A DNA stretch of 64,000 bases from JBGTSJ01 sp041940305 (GTDB lineage Bacteria > Planctomycetota > Planctomycetia > Planctomycetales > Planctomycetaceae), in assembly GCA_041940305.1 (NCBI GenBank), contig JBGTSJ010000029.1, forward strand, positions 1-64,000, in the 5' to 3' direction. The notes beneath the pieces were generated by a model. It had not been told where the DNA came from. It worked only from the letters and a program-made list of their open reading frames with translations, and searched no databases. Below are positions 27,901 to 37,437 of the stretch, one piece after another. Positions within the stretch are counted from its first letter, which is position 1, and every line of letters starts with the position of its first letter. Made by a program: the position numbers and the translations under genes.

Positions 27901-28766
27901 GCGATGCCGATCGACACCAATTCGATCGGCATCCAGCTCGCGCTGCTTCCCGCTGGGGAATTTCAGATGGGCGCGCTCGATCATGACACCCAGGCCGATC
28001 CGAATGAACGGCCACGGCATCGCGTGCGGTTCACCCAGCCGTTCGCGATCGGAATCTACGAAGTGACTGTCGGCCAGTTTCGGGAGTTCACGACCGCCAC
28101 TGGCTACCAGACCGACGCGGAGCGGGATGGTAAGGGCGGACCTGGTTACGATGCGAGCAGCCAGCAGTTCATTGACGCGTGGCAGCCGGAGTTCAACTGG
28201 CAGAACGTGGGGTTCCTGCAATCCAGCGATCAACCGGTCATTAACGTGTCTGGCAGGACGCGCAAGCGTTCTGCACCTGGCTCAGCGACATGGAAGGAGC
28301 CGAGTACCGCCTGCCGACAGAGGCGGAATGGGAGTACGCCTGCCGCGCGGGAACGAACACAATCTTCTGGACTGGAGATGCTCCGTCGACGCTGGAGGGA
28401 GCCGAGAACATCGCAGATCAGTCGCTGAGACGATCAATGCCGGGACTCGATTGGCTGATGCCCTGGGACGACGCGTTCGCGTTCACGGCACCGGTGGGCA
28501 CCTTTCGGCCGAACCCCTGGGGGCTGTATGACATGCTGGGAAATGCGGGCGAATGGGCCGAAGAACCCTTCGACGCGAATTACTATGCGGTCAGCCCCAA
28601 GCAAGATCCCCCCGGTCCGGCAACCGGCAAGTTCCGTGTCTGGCGCGCCGGGAGTTGGATCAATGCGCCCGAACACGTCCGCTGCAGCTTGCGCTTTGGT
28701 GCGTCGTTGCCCGGTGATCGCAGCGCGTTCGCTGGCTTTCGAGTCGTGCGCGTCATCGATCGTTGA
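24964..28766 (+). pseudogene. Broken zinc-ribbon / membrane helix / WD40 / FGE-sulfatase gene
   Basis: One gene, about 1266 codons, disabled at three points. Part 1 (24964-25224) has a zinc ribbon (CPQC and CPKC) and a membrane helix (LAFAAVTCLVLLIACGAAW), then TAA at 25222, where a Tyr codon would fit. The frame continues unchanged as FLIRPKGGVADQ into WD40-like repeats (SFSPDGQQISVIS, TFSPDGKLLAVN), and TAG at 26488 stops it again. The same frame resumes with more WD40 repeats (AFSPTQPVCATVS, AFSPDGQMLATVS) and the FGE domain start (NSIGIQLALLPAGEFQMGA). Near 28245 a base is missing: GTGTC then TGGCAGGAC restores VSWQDAQAFCTWL, and the frame runs through YRLPTEAEWEYACRAG to FAGFRVVRV at 28766. 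Part 1 could still be made as an 86-residue membrane zinc-ribbon protein. Confidence 0.82.
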
Positions 28767-29098
28767 ACGAGAACGCCCTGCGTTCTTTCGGGTGGTCTTG
28801 GTCTTCGTTGCCATCGTGTTGTCCCTTTCGATCGGGGGTGCAGTGGAGAGAACCTCGACCTGCACGGCCGGGGTCCGAGAAGTCTCGACATTGCGGACGG
28901 CCCGGAACGACGGGGCCTGTCCGCCCGCGCCGGTGAACTCGACGTCCTCAATTGAGCGGTCGAGTCGCACCCGCGTGCGACATTCGTTAACGGCCAATAG
29001 CGTCCCCGTCAGGGGTATGAGCAGTTCACCGGCCAGAAGGCGGAGCGTTAGGTTTCACGAAGTGCTGCGTAAGGCGAGTCTTGATTGGCCGCCTGCGT
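28767..29098. other. 332-base gap with a possible minus-strand gene fragment
   Basis: On the minus strand an open stretch from about 29060 reads LLAGELLIPLTGTLLAVNE, RTRVRLDRSIEDVEFTG and AVQVEVLSTAPPIERD, followed by MATKTKTTRKNAG before it runs into the antisense of the broken FGE gene at 28766. It looks like the end of one gene and the start of another, cut off at that border. Not identified. Confidence 0.3.
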
Positions 29099-30118
29099 TC
29101 ACTCGAGTGCAGCAAACTTCTGAATTCGGTCATTCATCGTATCGCACACATACAGACAGCCTTGGCTGTCGAGGGCGAGCCCGTGCGGGACGTCGAACTC
29201 ACCCGGACCGGTTCCGGGTGCCCCCACTCCACACAGGAAGGTTCCATCGTTGCTGAACAGCTGGACGCGGTTGTTGGTCGCGCCCACCCACACCCGGTCA
29301 TGGGCGTCGACACAAATTGAAATCGGCCCTCCGATGATGGGGGTGCCCTCATCGTTTGTGGGAGGAGGACCGAATCCGCCCGGCTCGGCACTCTCGCTGC
29401 CCCAGTAAGCCAGCAACTCGCCGTCTGACGTAAACTTCTGAACTCGATCCAGCGCGGCGTCCGTAGTGTACACGTTGCCTGCGCGGTCGAATGCCACGAA
29501 CTGCGGTCCGGCGAACCGACCTCCGGCTGCCTGTCCGCCTCCAAACTGTCCCGGTTCTGAACCCAGCTCACCGAACTTCCCGACGAACTTTCCCTCTCGG
29601 GTAAACTTCTGGACGCGACTGTTCCCTTGATCCGGGACGTAGACGAGTCCGTCTGGCCCGATAGCCAGCGATCCCGGCAACCGAAACTCACCATCGCCCG
29701 TCCCCTGCTGACCCCACTCACGGAGCAGCTCTCCCGCCGGGGAATAGGCTGCCACTTTGTGACTGTTCCAGTGCGCGACGAAGATCGTGCCCTCCTCGTC
29801 AAGGGCCACCCCACCGGGGTGAGGCTGGACCTTGATCTGGCTCAAGAATCGTCCGTCCGGTGTGAACCGCTGCACACGCTCGTTGCGGAACTCACTGACG
29901 TAGATGTGGTCATCCTGACCGATGGCGATCCCCACGGGGGAATCAAACTCGCCCTCCGCCGAACCGTACCCTCCCCATTCCAGCAGGAATACGGGCGCGG
30001 ATATCGGGTCAGTATCCGCAGAGCCTCTGCGGGACGATAGCAGGCAGAAACCGGCACCGCCGATTGACGCTAAAAACTGCCGCCGGGGAATCACCTGCAG
30101 AACATCGATGCCGACCAT
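29099..30118 (-). CDS. Tat-exported NHL-repeat beta-propeller protein
   Basis: 339 residues from ATG 30118, with GAGGTGA 4 bases upstream. The N-terminus has a twin-arginine signal (PRRQFLASIGGAGFCLLSS), so it should be exported folded. The rest is a six-bladed NHL propeller; successive repeats read GEFDSPVGIAIGQDDHIYVSE, GGVALDEEGTIFVAH, GSLAIGPDGLVYVPD, QFVAFDRAGNVYTTD, ISICVDAHDRVWVGA and HGLALDSQGCLYVCD, with the N-x-R-VQ-F turn between blades. No enzymatic motif is visible; NHL propellers usually bind proteins or ligands. It is intact although its neighbours on both sides are broken. Confidence 0.88.
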   Translation of the reverse strand: MVGIDVLQVIPRRQFLASIGGAGFCLLSSRRGSADTDPISAPVFLLEWGGYGSAEGEFDSPVGIAIGQDDHIYVSEFRNERVQRFTPDGRFLSQIKVQPHPGGVALDEEGTIFVAHWNSHKVAAYSPAGELLREWGQQGTGDGEFRLPGSLAIGPDGLVYVPDQGNSRVQKFTREGKFVGKFGELGSEPGQFGGGQAAGGRFAGPQFVAFDRAGNVYTTDAALDRVQKFTSDGELLAYWGSESAEPGGFGPPPTNDEGTPIIGGPISICVDAHDRVWVGATNNRVQLFSNDGTFLCGVGAPGTGPGEFDVPHGLALDSQGCLYVCDTMNDRIQKFAALE

Positions 30119-30225
30119 CGCTCACCTCAGCAGAATGAACTGGATTTTACGGCCTCGGTTCCCCATCGCCTAAGCGACGTCTGTTCTCGGCAGTTGCAAG
30201 GTCTACCTCTGTCACTCCTGAGACG

Positions 30226-30239
30226 GGCTCATATGAGCC
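30226..30239. promoter_or_regulatory. 14-bp perfect palindrome upstream of the KaiC-like gene
   Basis: ggctcatatgagcc, 76 bases before ATG 30316. A dimeric regulator could bind it, but no partner regulator is encoded nearby, and the gene it would control is broken. Confidence 0.3.
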
Positions 30240-30315
30240 GACAGACCCGCAAACTGACCTTCTTTGTACACCAAGTGGCCGGGCGCGAGCCCCCCGAGAT
30301 CAGCTGGATTTGAGA

Positions 30316-31630
30316 ATGGCCGACGGCAAAGAGTTTGTCTCGACAGGTGTGCCTGGGCTGGACCACGTCCTCATGGGGGGATTCGTGCGTGAGGGATTCT
30401 ACCTTCTGCAGGGTGATCCCGGCTCTGGTAAAACCACGCTCGCGCTCCAGTACCTGCTCGCCTGCCAGTCGATTGGCGAGCGCTGCTTGTTCATCTCACT
30501 CACGGAGACGCGCCGAGACCTGGAGAGCGTCTGTCGATCTCACGGTTGGTCGCTGGAGAATCTGCAGATCTGCGATCTGACAACGTCGGCCGCGAATCTG
30601 GCGGGCGAGCCGGAATCGTCGGTCTTTCATCCCTCGGAGACGCAGCTTGGTGAGACCACGCAGGCAGTCCTGGCGGCAGTGCAGCAAGCCAAGCCCCAGC
30701 ATGTGGTCTTCGACGGACTTTCGGAGGTGCGGCTCCTTTCGGGCAATCCCCTCATCTACCGACGTCAGCTGCTGGCTCTGAAGGAGTTCTTCGTCAAGCA
30801 GCAGGCCACCGTGCTGCTGCTTGATGACCGCTCGTCGCCATTCGGTCACATTCAACCGGAGAGCCTCGTCGGCGGGAACATCGCGATGGAACGGATTCTG
30901 CCTCAGTATGGACGCGCCCGGAGGCGGCTGTACGCCACCAAAGTGCGGGGGGCGGACTTTCGCGAGGGGTACCATGATTACGAGATCACTCGCGGCGGCG
31001 TTGTTGTCCACCCGCGACTGGTGGCGGCAGAGCACCACGACGCGTTTGAGCGGGAGGAACTCCCCAGCGGCGTGGGCAACCTGGATGCCATGCTCGCGGG
31101 TGGGCTTTCGACCGGATCTACCACGCTCCTGCTCGGTCCGGCCGGGGTCGGAATATCGACTGTTGCCATGCAGTATGCGGTGGCTGCGATGAAGTCAGGC
31201 ATGAAGGCCGCCGCCTACATGTTCGACGAGGTACTGGAGACGCTGATTGATCGGACGGAGAAGCTCTGTCTGGCCAAAAAGGGAGGAGTCCGCGAGTTTA
31301 TCCGTAACGGTCTGCTGCATGCTCAGCAGGTCGACCCGGCCGAGATGTCGCCGGGTGCGTTTGCCCACGAGGTTCGACGGGCTGTTGACGAGGGTGCCAA
31401 GATCATTGTCATCGACAGCTTGAACGGCTACATGAACGCGATGCCGGAGGAGCGGTTTCTCACGACGCATCTCCATGAGCTGTTCTCCTACCTGAATCAG
31501 AAGGGTGTGTACACGATCATGGTCGTTGCCCAGCACGGAATGGTTGTGGGCGGCTGACGTGGCGGCGACGTGGATGTCAGCTATCTGGCGGATACCGTTC
31601 TGCTGTTTCGTTACTTCGAGAACAACGTGG
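30316..31630 (+). pseudogene. KaiC-family double RecA-like ATPase, inactivated
   Basis: From ATG 30316 the first KaiC domain is good: STGVPGLDHVLMGGFVREG, Walker A GDPGSGKTT, LFISLTETRRDL and VVFDGLSEVRLLSG. The second domain has the fold (SGVGNLDAMLAGGLSTGST, IIVIDSLNGYMNAMPEE) but its Walker A reads GPAGVGIST: Ile (ATA) replaces the essential Lys. Near the end the frame meets TGA at 31555, yet the same frame continues GGDVDVSYLADTVLLFRYFE, a standard KaiC C-terminus, before homology stops near 31620. A 413-residue product could still be made with only one working ATPase domain. KaiC-like proteins usually act in signalling with histidine kinases; none is present here. Confidence 0.78.
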
Positions 31631-31923
31631 CAGCTTCCGGCCATCTGAGATCGCGGTATGCGGCCCATTCGAGGGATCGAGTGTCGGCGCGGGCGACCAG
31701 TGTGAACGAGACGTCTCCGGTGCGAATGCAGACGCCATAGAACGGCACGCCGGTCCTTGTCTAAAGTAAGGAAGCCCTCACCATCCAGCGCGTAGGTGCC
31801 GACATAAGCTACTACGTATGCCACGAACGCCAGAATCGCGGAGAGAGTGAGATTCAGCAGCAGCTCCATCCGCGAGCGGCGCTCACGACCATTCGGCAAC
31901 GCGGCGTCGGATTCGTTCGGCAT
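31616..31923 (-). pseudogene. Small membrane protein gene with a frameshift
   Basis: From ATG 31923 the minus strand reads MPNESDAALPNGRERRSRME and a membrane helix LAFVAYVVAYVGTYALDG, then LDKD. Near 31763 the sensible frame changes: the next frame gives GVPFYGVCIRTGDVSFTL and ARADTRSLEWAAYRDLRWP, ending at TAA 31616, which lies inside the KaiC remnant. Unknown family. The frameshift call rests on how protein-like the second frame looks. Confidence 0.4.
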
Positions 31924-32839
31924 GCTCGGCTGCATCCTGAAGCGCCTCCCTCACTGACGTCCGCCACGGTGCCGCTCTCGGCATCCCGTCGATATCGGGC
32001 AGGAGCGGCCGCACTGGCTGGTCATGGTCCCGGCGTCCGCTTCTCAAACTGCTCAAGCCGCTCCAATCGCTCGCGACGTCTCTCGTCGCTGTCACTCCTG
32101 AATCAACTCCTGATCGAAGGGCGAATCGGCCAGCAGGTGTGGGATCTGGAGACCGCCGACGAGTTCACGCTGCTGGAAACGTGGCGCGACATGGCGCTGG
32201 TCCGCGATGAACAGGGAGAGTGCACGATCGCCGTGTCGTGCCTCCAGGCCGAGCCGAACCCCAGTGAGTCGTTCTTCGACGGCATCCCCGGTGTCCGCCG
32301 GCATTCCGATCCGGTTTCCGCGGCGTCTGGTCACACCCTTCGACGCGCGGATGCCGGATTATGAGTAGGTATCGCATTATCGATCGAATGCCGACTGGCG
32401 GCATTCAATTACCAGCCCCCGCGCAGGATCGCATAGATCGTCGGCCGGGTCAGACCGGGTCGCGCGCGCCATTGCCGCCTTCGACTCCCCGTCCGCTGCC
32501 ATCCGCTTGATTGTCCGCTCTTGCTTCGCTGTTACCCAACACGGCCAAAGTCACAGAGTCTCTGACCGGTCCGAAGTCGCCCGGGTTAACGCGGGGTTGG
32601 GTTCGATAGAGCTGTCCGGAATGTGGCGTCGGGAGCGCTTTGCGGCCCGGAGCGGTTTCCGAACGCGAGATGCGCCACATCGTCACCAGCTTGTGGAATC
32701 CCGTGACAGGCTTGCGCGGCCTCGACCCGCGCCGAGCGGGGTGCACTGGAGGGAACTATCAGATTCCCCGATTGATTGCCTGTGCGGCTGCCAGTAGCAT
32801 CAGCGCGTTCGATCCATCGGCTGGTTGAGGGAGGGGCTG
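31924..32839. other. Graveyard of gene fragments before the Tol-like operon
   Basis: No intact gene. Pieces seen: a minus-strand end with RRRERLERLEQFEKRTPG stopping near 32028; a plus-strand stretch at about 32105-32320 (QQVWDLETADEFTLLETWRD, MALVRDEQGECTIAV) that reads as protein but has no credible start or stop; and the resolvase tail listed separately. From about 32550 to 32839 I see nothing but the leader of the TPR gene. Confidence 0.45.
32409..32540 (-). pseudogene. Serine resolvase/invertase C-terminal tail, frameshifted
   Basis: Reading leftwards: TAKQERTIKRMAADGESKAAMARA, here split as VTAKQERTIKRM then AADGESKAAMARAT, followed by a frame change and GLTRPTIYAILRGGW with stop TAA at 32409. 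This is the helix-turn-helix end of Hin/resolvase-type serine recombinases. The catalytic N-terminal domain is absent. Confidence 0.6.
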
Positions 32840-35800
32840 ATGACGTTGCGCGGGCTCGCGGGAGGTCACAGGCTCTGGACATGGCTGCTGCTGTGCGCCA
32901 CGGTGATCGCGGGTCCCGGGTCGCTCACGATCACCTGTGCCCAGGAGGTCGCGACGGATCCGGCTGCCACCCGCGACTTTGCAGTCGCCCTGGGATTCCA
33001 GAAAAAGCAGCTGTACGAACAGGCGGCGCAGCGCTGGACGCAGTTTCTCGCCGACTGGCCGCAGGATGAGCGTCTGGCCAATGCGCGTTACCATTTGGGC
33101 GTCTGCCAGTTGAGACTGGCTCAGCACTCGGAAGCGGCCGCGACGTTTCGGGCGATCCTGCAGCAGTTCCCCGATTTTGAGCATCGCGACAGTACGCAGT
33201 TCAACCTGGGTCTGGTGCTGTACACGGCTGCGGCGGCGTCGGAGAAGGCGGAGGATTTTCAGTCCGCGTCGCAGGAGTTTGCGAAGCTGCGGGGCGATTA
33301 TGCGCAAAGCCCGCTTGCCGGGCAGTCTCTGTACTATCAGGCCGAGTGCGAATATCGCGGGGATCGCCGACCGGAAGCGATCGCACATTATCAGGAGTTG
33401 ATTTCCAGGCATCCTGAAAGCGAGCTGCTTCCCGATGCGTACTACGCACTCGCCACGACACAACAGGAATCCGAACTTAATGCGGAAGCGGCCGCGACGT
33501 ACGAGGCGTTTCTGCAGAAGTTTCCTGAGCATGCGTTGTCGGCCGAATGCCGGCTCCGCTGGGGCCTGACGCTCATTGCGCTGGAACGGTATGCGGACGC
33601 CGAGCGGCAATTGTCGCAGGTGGCCGCCATCCCGGAATTCCCGCTGGCCGATCTCGCGCTGCTGCACGAAGGGCGGGCCGTACTGGAACAGGACCGGACG
33701 GCGGAAGCCGCGGCGCGATTCGAGTCGCTTCCCACACGCTTCCCCGAAAGTGTGTACGCTAACGTGGCGCGTCTGGAGGCGGGGAAGTGCCGCTATCGTG
33801 CTCAGCAGTGGCCGGAAGCCCGCGCTCTGCTGGCGACCGTGGCGGCGACTCCGCAGCCCGAAGCGGCAGAGGCGGCGCTATGGTTGGGGCGCACTTTGAT
33901 CGAGCTGAAACAGCCGGCCGAGGCTGTGCCGCTGCTCGACCAGGCCATTGCGGCGCACCCGGAGAGCGAGTTTCAGGGGGAGTTGAATTTCACGCGGATC
34001 GAAGCCGTTGCGGCTCAGGAAGCGCGGCGGGGTGAGGCGGTCACGCTCTACGCCGGGTTCGTCGACCGGTTTGCCGATCATCCGCTGTCCGCCGATGCGC
34101 GGTATCGGGCCGCGACGACCGCGCTGCAGGTCGAGGACTTCGCCGCCGCCCGGCAGCATGCGGACGCTTTCCTCTCTAACCCGCAACTGGCGGGGCATGG
34201 GCTGGTCCCGGACGTTGTGTTCATCGCGGCAGAAAGCCGTCTGGGTGGAGCGGAACCCGCGTTTGCCGAGGCCGAGACGTTCTACCGCCGCATTGTTGCG
34301 GAGTTCCCGATGCACCCGTATGCGGCGCGGTCTCGCGTGCGGGTGGCTCTGTGCCTGTACTCGCGAGGCGAGCACCCGGCCGCGGTGGAATGGGCCGCCG
34401 CGCAGGTGGCTGAATTGAAGGATCCGGAACTCACTGCCGAAGTCCAGCTGCTGGCCGGTCTCGCGCTGATCGCGGCGGAGCGGCCGGCCGATGCGATCGC
34501 TCCACTCCGCGCCTCCACCGCGGCGAAGCCGGACTGGACGCGAGGGGACGAGGTCCTCCTGGCGCTCGCCGATGCGCTCGCACAGACTATGCAGATTGAT
34601 CCCGCGCTGGCCGAACTGGTTCGCTTGAATCAGCAGTTTCCGCAGAGCGAACTGGCGGACCGTGCCTATTACCAGTCCGGCAAACTTCTGGCGGCGCAGG
34701 ATAAGCATGACCAGGCAGCGGCGAGCTTTCAGCAGGTCGTCGCCCGGTTTCCGCAGAGCGAGCTGGCTCCGCTCGCACTTTACTCCAGTGCCCTCGCGCT
34801 CGTGGACAAACCGGACCATCGTGCCGCCGTGCCGCATCTCGACCGGCTGTTGCAGGACTACGCCGCCGCGGAGATTGCCGTGGACGCGCTGCACCTGCGA
34901 GGACTGTGCCGGCATGAGCTCGCGGAGCACGATGCGGCGATTGCCGACCTGACGCAGTTCGTCTCGCGCTCCAAGCCCGATGACCCGGACGTCGGGGATG
35001 CGAAATTCCTGATTGCACTCTGCCACATCGGCCGGGAGCGGTTGCCGGAATCAATCGCGGTGCTGCGCGAACTGCGTGATGCCAATCCGGACGCAGCGAA
35101 CGCCGAGCGTGTGCGGTACGAGCTGGCCTTTGCGTACCTCGAAACGGGCGAGCAGGAAGCGGCGGCAACGGAGTTCCGGCAACTGTCCGAGAAGTTCCCG
35201 GACGGCCCGCTGGCTGCCGAAAGCTGGTTCCGGGTGGGGGAGTTCCACGCCGGAGAGCAGAAGTTCCCCGAAGCCATTGCCGCGTACACCGCAGGTCTGA
35301 CCAAGACCGAGGATGCCGAACTGCGCGAACGATTGATGTATCGCCTGGGCTGGTCGCAGTATTCGAACTCCGCCTTCGCCGATGCCCATACCACGCTGCA
35401 GCAGGCACTGCAGGAGTATCCGCAGGGCAATCTGTCTGACGATGTGCGGTTTCTCGCAGCCGAATGCCTGTTCCGCCAGGACAAACCGGCGGACGCTCTC
35501 CCGCTGTACGCGAAGATCATCGAGACTCGCCCGGAGCGCTACCATGCACGGGCCCTGTACCGCGCCGGCGCCTGCGCCGCGACGACGAAGAAGTGGGAAG
35601 ACAGCCGTCGGCATTTCGAAGTGCTCCTCAAGGAGTATCCCGATTTCGAACAGGCGCCCGAAGCTCGCTACGGAGTCGGTTTCGCGCTGCAGAACCTGAA
35701 CCGGCTGGATGAGGCCAAGCAGGCGTACATTCAGGTCACCGAGGAGACGGACACGGAATCAGCCGCGAAGGCGCGGTTCATGGCGGGCGAGTGCGCCTTC

Positions 35801-36028
35801 GCCCAGAAGAAATACGAAGAAGCGTGGCAGCATTTTCTGGAAGCGGCGCTGGGTTACTCCTATCCCGAATGGCAGGCTCTGGGGCATTTCGAGGCCGGAC
35901 GGTGCTTCATCGAACTTGGCCAGTTTCAGCAGGCCCGCGATTCTCTGCAGACAGTTGTGGACAAGTTTCCCGACCATCCGCGCGCCGCCGACGCGGCCAA
36001 GCTGATCGCCGGCATCAAGGACAAGTAA
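32840..36028 (+). CDS. Large exported TPR protein, first gene of the Tol-like operon
   Basis: 1062 residues from ATG 32840, chosen over an upstream TTG because gagggagggg lies just before it and the signal peptide then starts at residue 1 (WTWLLLCATVIAGPGSLTITCA). Behind the signal it is built almost wholly of tetratricopeptide repeats of the BamD/CpoB (YbgF) style, about 25 or more: ALGFQKKQLYEQAAQRWTQF, YHLGVCQLRLAQHSEAAATF, and so on to RCFIELGQFQQARDSLQTVV. No enzyme motif. TPR proteins of this kind hold protein partners in the periplasm; in E. coli the TPR protein CpoB is encoded with tolQRAB-pal. Here the next gene, a TolQ/ExbB homologue, starts 49 bases downstream, supporting a shared transcript. 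Confidence 0.9.
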   Translation: MTLRGLAGGHRLWTWLLLCATVIAGPGSLTITCAQEVATDPAATRDFAVALGFQKKQLYEQAAQRWTQFLADWPQDERLANARYHLGVCQLRLAQHSEAAATFRAILQQFPDFEHRDSTQFNLGLVLYTAAAASEKAEDFQSASQEFAKLRGDYAQSPLAGQSLYYQAECEYRGDRRPEAIAHYQELISRHPESELLPDAYYALATTQQESELNAEAAATYEAFLQKFPEHALSAECRLRWGLTLIALERYADAERQLSQVAAIPEFPLADLALLHEGRAVLEQDRTAEAAARFESLPTRFPESVYANVARLEAGKCRYRAQQWPEARALLATVAATPQPEAAEAALWLGRTLIELKQPAEAVPLLDQAIAAHPESEFQGELNFTRIEAVAAQEARRGEAVTLYAGFVDRFADHPLSADARYRAATTALQVEDFAAARQHADAFLSNPQLAGHGLVPDVVFIAAESRLGGAEPAFAEAETFYRRIVAEFPMHPYAARSRVRVALCLYSRGEHPAAVEWAAAQVAELKDPELTAEVQLLAGLALIAAERPADAIAPLRASTAAKPDWTRGDEVLLALADALAQTMQIDPALAELVRLNQQFPQSELADRAYYQSGKLLAAQDKHDQAAASFQQVVARFPQSELAPLALYSSALALVDKPDHRAAVPHLDRLLQDYAAAEIAVDALHLRGLCRHELAEHDAAIADLTQFVSRSKPDDPDVGDAKFLIALCHIGRERLPESIAVLRELRDANPDAANAERVRYELAFAYLETGEQEAAATEFRQLSEKFPDGPLAAESWFRVGEFHAGEQKFPEAIAAYTAGLTKTEDAELRERLMYRLGWSQYSNSAFADAHTTLQQALQEYPQGNLSDDVRFLAAECLFRQDKPADALPLYAKIIETRPERYHARALYRAGACAATTKKWEDSRRHFEVLLKEYPDFEQAPEARYGVGFALQNLNRLDEAKQAYIQVTEETDTESAAKARFMAGECAFAQKKYEEAWQHFLEAALGYSYPEWQALGHFEAGRCFIELGQFQQARDSLQTVVDKFPDHPRAADAAKLIAGIKDK

Positions 36029-36077
36029 ACGCTGACCCCGCGCTGTCGTGAGCGCCGTTTTTCAGGAGAGATTCATC

Positions 36078-36941
36078 GTGCCTCCCTCCCGTCGAGTCGC
36101 CGTCCTGATCGTCGTCGCCGGCTTACTGATGACGGTTGCCCCACCGCGCGCACAGGGAGTAGAGCCGACTCCGGCGGACGCTCCCACTTCTGCCGACACC
36201 GACGACACGCTCCTCACGTTGATCCTCGACGGGGGGCCGACGGGGATCGGCTTTATGCTGATCCTCGGGCTGTTCTCGTTCGCGGCCGTGACGATCGCCG
36301 TCGAGCGCGCCGTCAACACACGGCGCGACAAGATCCTGCCGCGCGAATTCGCCGAGCGGCTGCGAGCGCTGGGCGATCTTCCGCAGACAGAGCCGGAGCA
36401 GTTTCGGCCGCTCGTGGGACAGTATCGCAGTCCGGCGGCGACGATTCTTCGAGCGGGCCTGCTGCGTGCCGGCCGGCCCCTGAGCGAAGTGGAAAAGTCG
36501 ATGGAGGACGCCGCAGCCCGGGAAATGGAGTCGATCCGCAGCGGGATCCGGCCGCTGAGCGTGATCGGCAGCATCGCTCCGCTGATCGGTCTGTTAGGGA
36601 CGGTCGTGGGAATGATCATGGCGTTCCGCATCGCCAGCCAGTCCGGGCTCGGCAAGGGAGAGATGCTGGCGCAGGGGATTTACATGGCGTTGTTCACCAC
36701 GGCGGCGGGCCTGATGATCGCGATTCCCTGTCTACTGTTCGCGGCGAGACTGAACTCGAAAGTGGATCGCATCTTTCGCGAGATCGACGAACTGCTGATG
36801 GAAGCGCTTCCCTGCTTCGAGCGCGTGGAGAGAGTCGCTGCGGCTCCGCAGCGCCGCGCGGAGCACCGTACGAACCTGCCGGATGAGGAGGGTGAACTCG
36901 CCGCCGTCGGCGACAAGGAGAACATGGTGTGGATCAAGTGA
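36078..36941 (+). CDS. TolQ/ExbB/MotA-family proton channel subunit
   Basis: Forms with the next gene product an inner-membrane proton channel that powers an envelope protein. Start GTG 36078 is chosen for the AGGAGAG 7 bases upstream, giving 287 residues; an earlier GTG at 36048 would add ten. It has an N-terminal signal-like helix (RRVAVLIVVAGLLMTVAPP), typical of longer planctomycete members, then three TolQ helices: GFMLILGLFSFAAVTIAVER, LSVIGSIAPLIGLLGTVVGM (the conserved GLLGTVxGM block) and MALFTTAAGLMIAIPCLLFAA. The cytoplasmic loop REMESIRSGIRPL precedes the second helix, as expected. Followed by the TolR homologue after 85 bases. Confidence 0.93.
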   Translation: MPPSRRVAVLIVVAGLLMTVAPPRAQGVEPTPADAPTSADTDDTLLTLILDGGPTGIGFMLILGLFSFAAVTIAVERAVNTRRDKILPREFAERLRALGDLPQTEPEQFRPLVGQYRSPAATILRAGLLRAGRPLSEVEKSMEDAAAREMESIRSGIRPLSVIGSIAPLIGLLGTVVGMIMAFRIASQSGLGKGEMLAQGIYMALFTTAAGLMIAIPCLLFAARLNSKVDRIFREIDELLMEALPCFERVERVAAAPQRRAEHRTNLPDEEGELAAVGDKENMVWIK

Positions 36942-37026
36942 AGTCGACGAGGTGTCGCCGCGATCCGAAGAGCAGGCGACCTCCGCCATTTACAAGGTCA
37001 ATCAAGTCCATTCTTTGCCGCCATCC

Positions 37027-37431
37027 ATGAAACTCCCCCAGAGCAGCGAAGCCCCGCTGGGTGTTGATCTGACGCCTGTGATCGACGTGGTGTTCCTGTT
37101 GCTGATCTTCTTTCTGGTGGCGACCCGTTACGACCAGGAGGAGAAGGAACTCGACGTGATCCTGCCCGAGGTCACCCAGGCACAGCCCCTGTCGATGACG
37201 CCCGAACTGGTGATCAACGTGCTCCGCGACGGCACGTACCGCGTGGTGCAGGCGGAGTATCAGGATGATCAACTGATGGCGCTGATCCACGAGGCGCATC
37301 GCAACAATCCACATCAGTCCGCGCTGATTCGGGGAGACGGCGAGACGGCGCTGAAGCACGCGGTAAGGGTAATGGGCTTCTGCAATGAGGTCGGGATGGA
37401 CTACAGGATCGCCGCCCTGCAGGAGAGATGA
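37027..37431 (+). CDS. TolR/ExbD-family channel subunit
   Basis: 134 residues from ATG 37027. A short cytoplasmic N-terminus (KLPQSSEAPLGV) leads to the single helix DLTPVIDVVFLLLIFFLVAT, which carries the proton-carrying Asp of the family in PVIDVVFLLL. A periplasmic domain follows (LVINVLRDGTYRVVQAEYQDD, SALIRGDGETALKHAVRVM, YRIAALQER), full length for ExbD/TolR. With the TolQ homologue it should convert proton flow into motion of the large partner encoded only 6 bases downstream; that spacing implies translational coupling. Confidence 0.93.
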   Translation: MKLPQSSEAPLGVDLTPVIDVVFLLLIFFLVATRYDQEEKELDVILPEVTQAQPLSMTPELVINVLRDGTYRVVQAEYQDDQLMALIHEAHRNNPHQSALIRGDGETALKHAVRVMGFCNEVGMDYRIAALQER

Positions 37432-37437
37432 GTCCCG

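Noticed and set aside
26488..28250. Programmed recoding in the WD40/FGE gene
   Set aside because: Two different stop codons plus a one-base loss in a single gene, without slippery sequence, are better explained by decay.
31555..31557. Selenocysteine or programmed read-through at the TGA in the KaiC-like gene
   Set aside because: No selenocysteine-insertion-like hairpin stands out directly after it, the second Walker A is also destroyed, and homology ends about 60 bases later.
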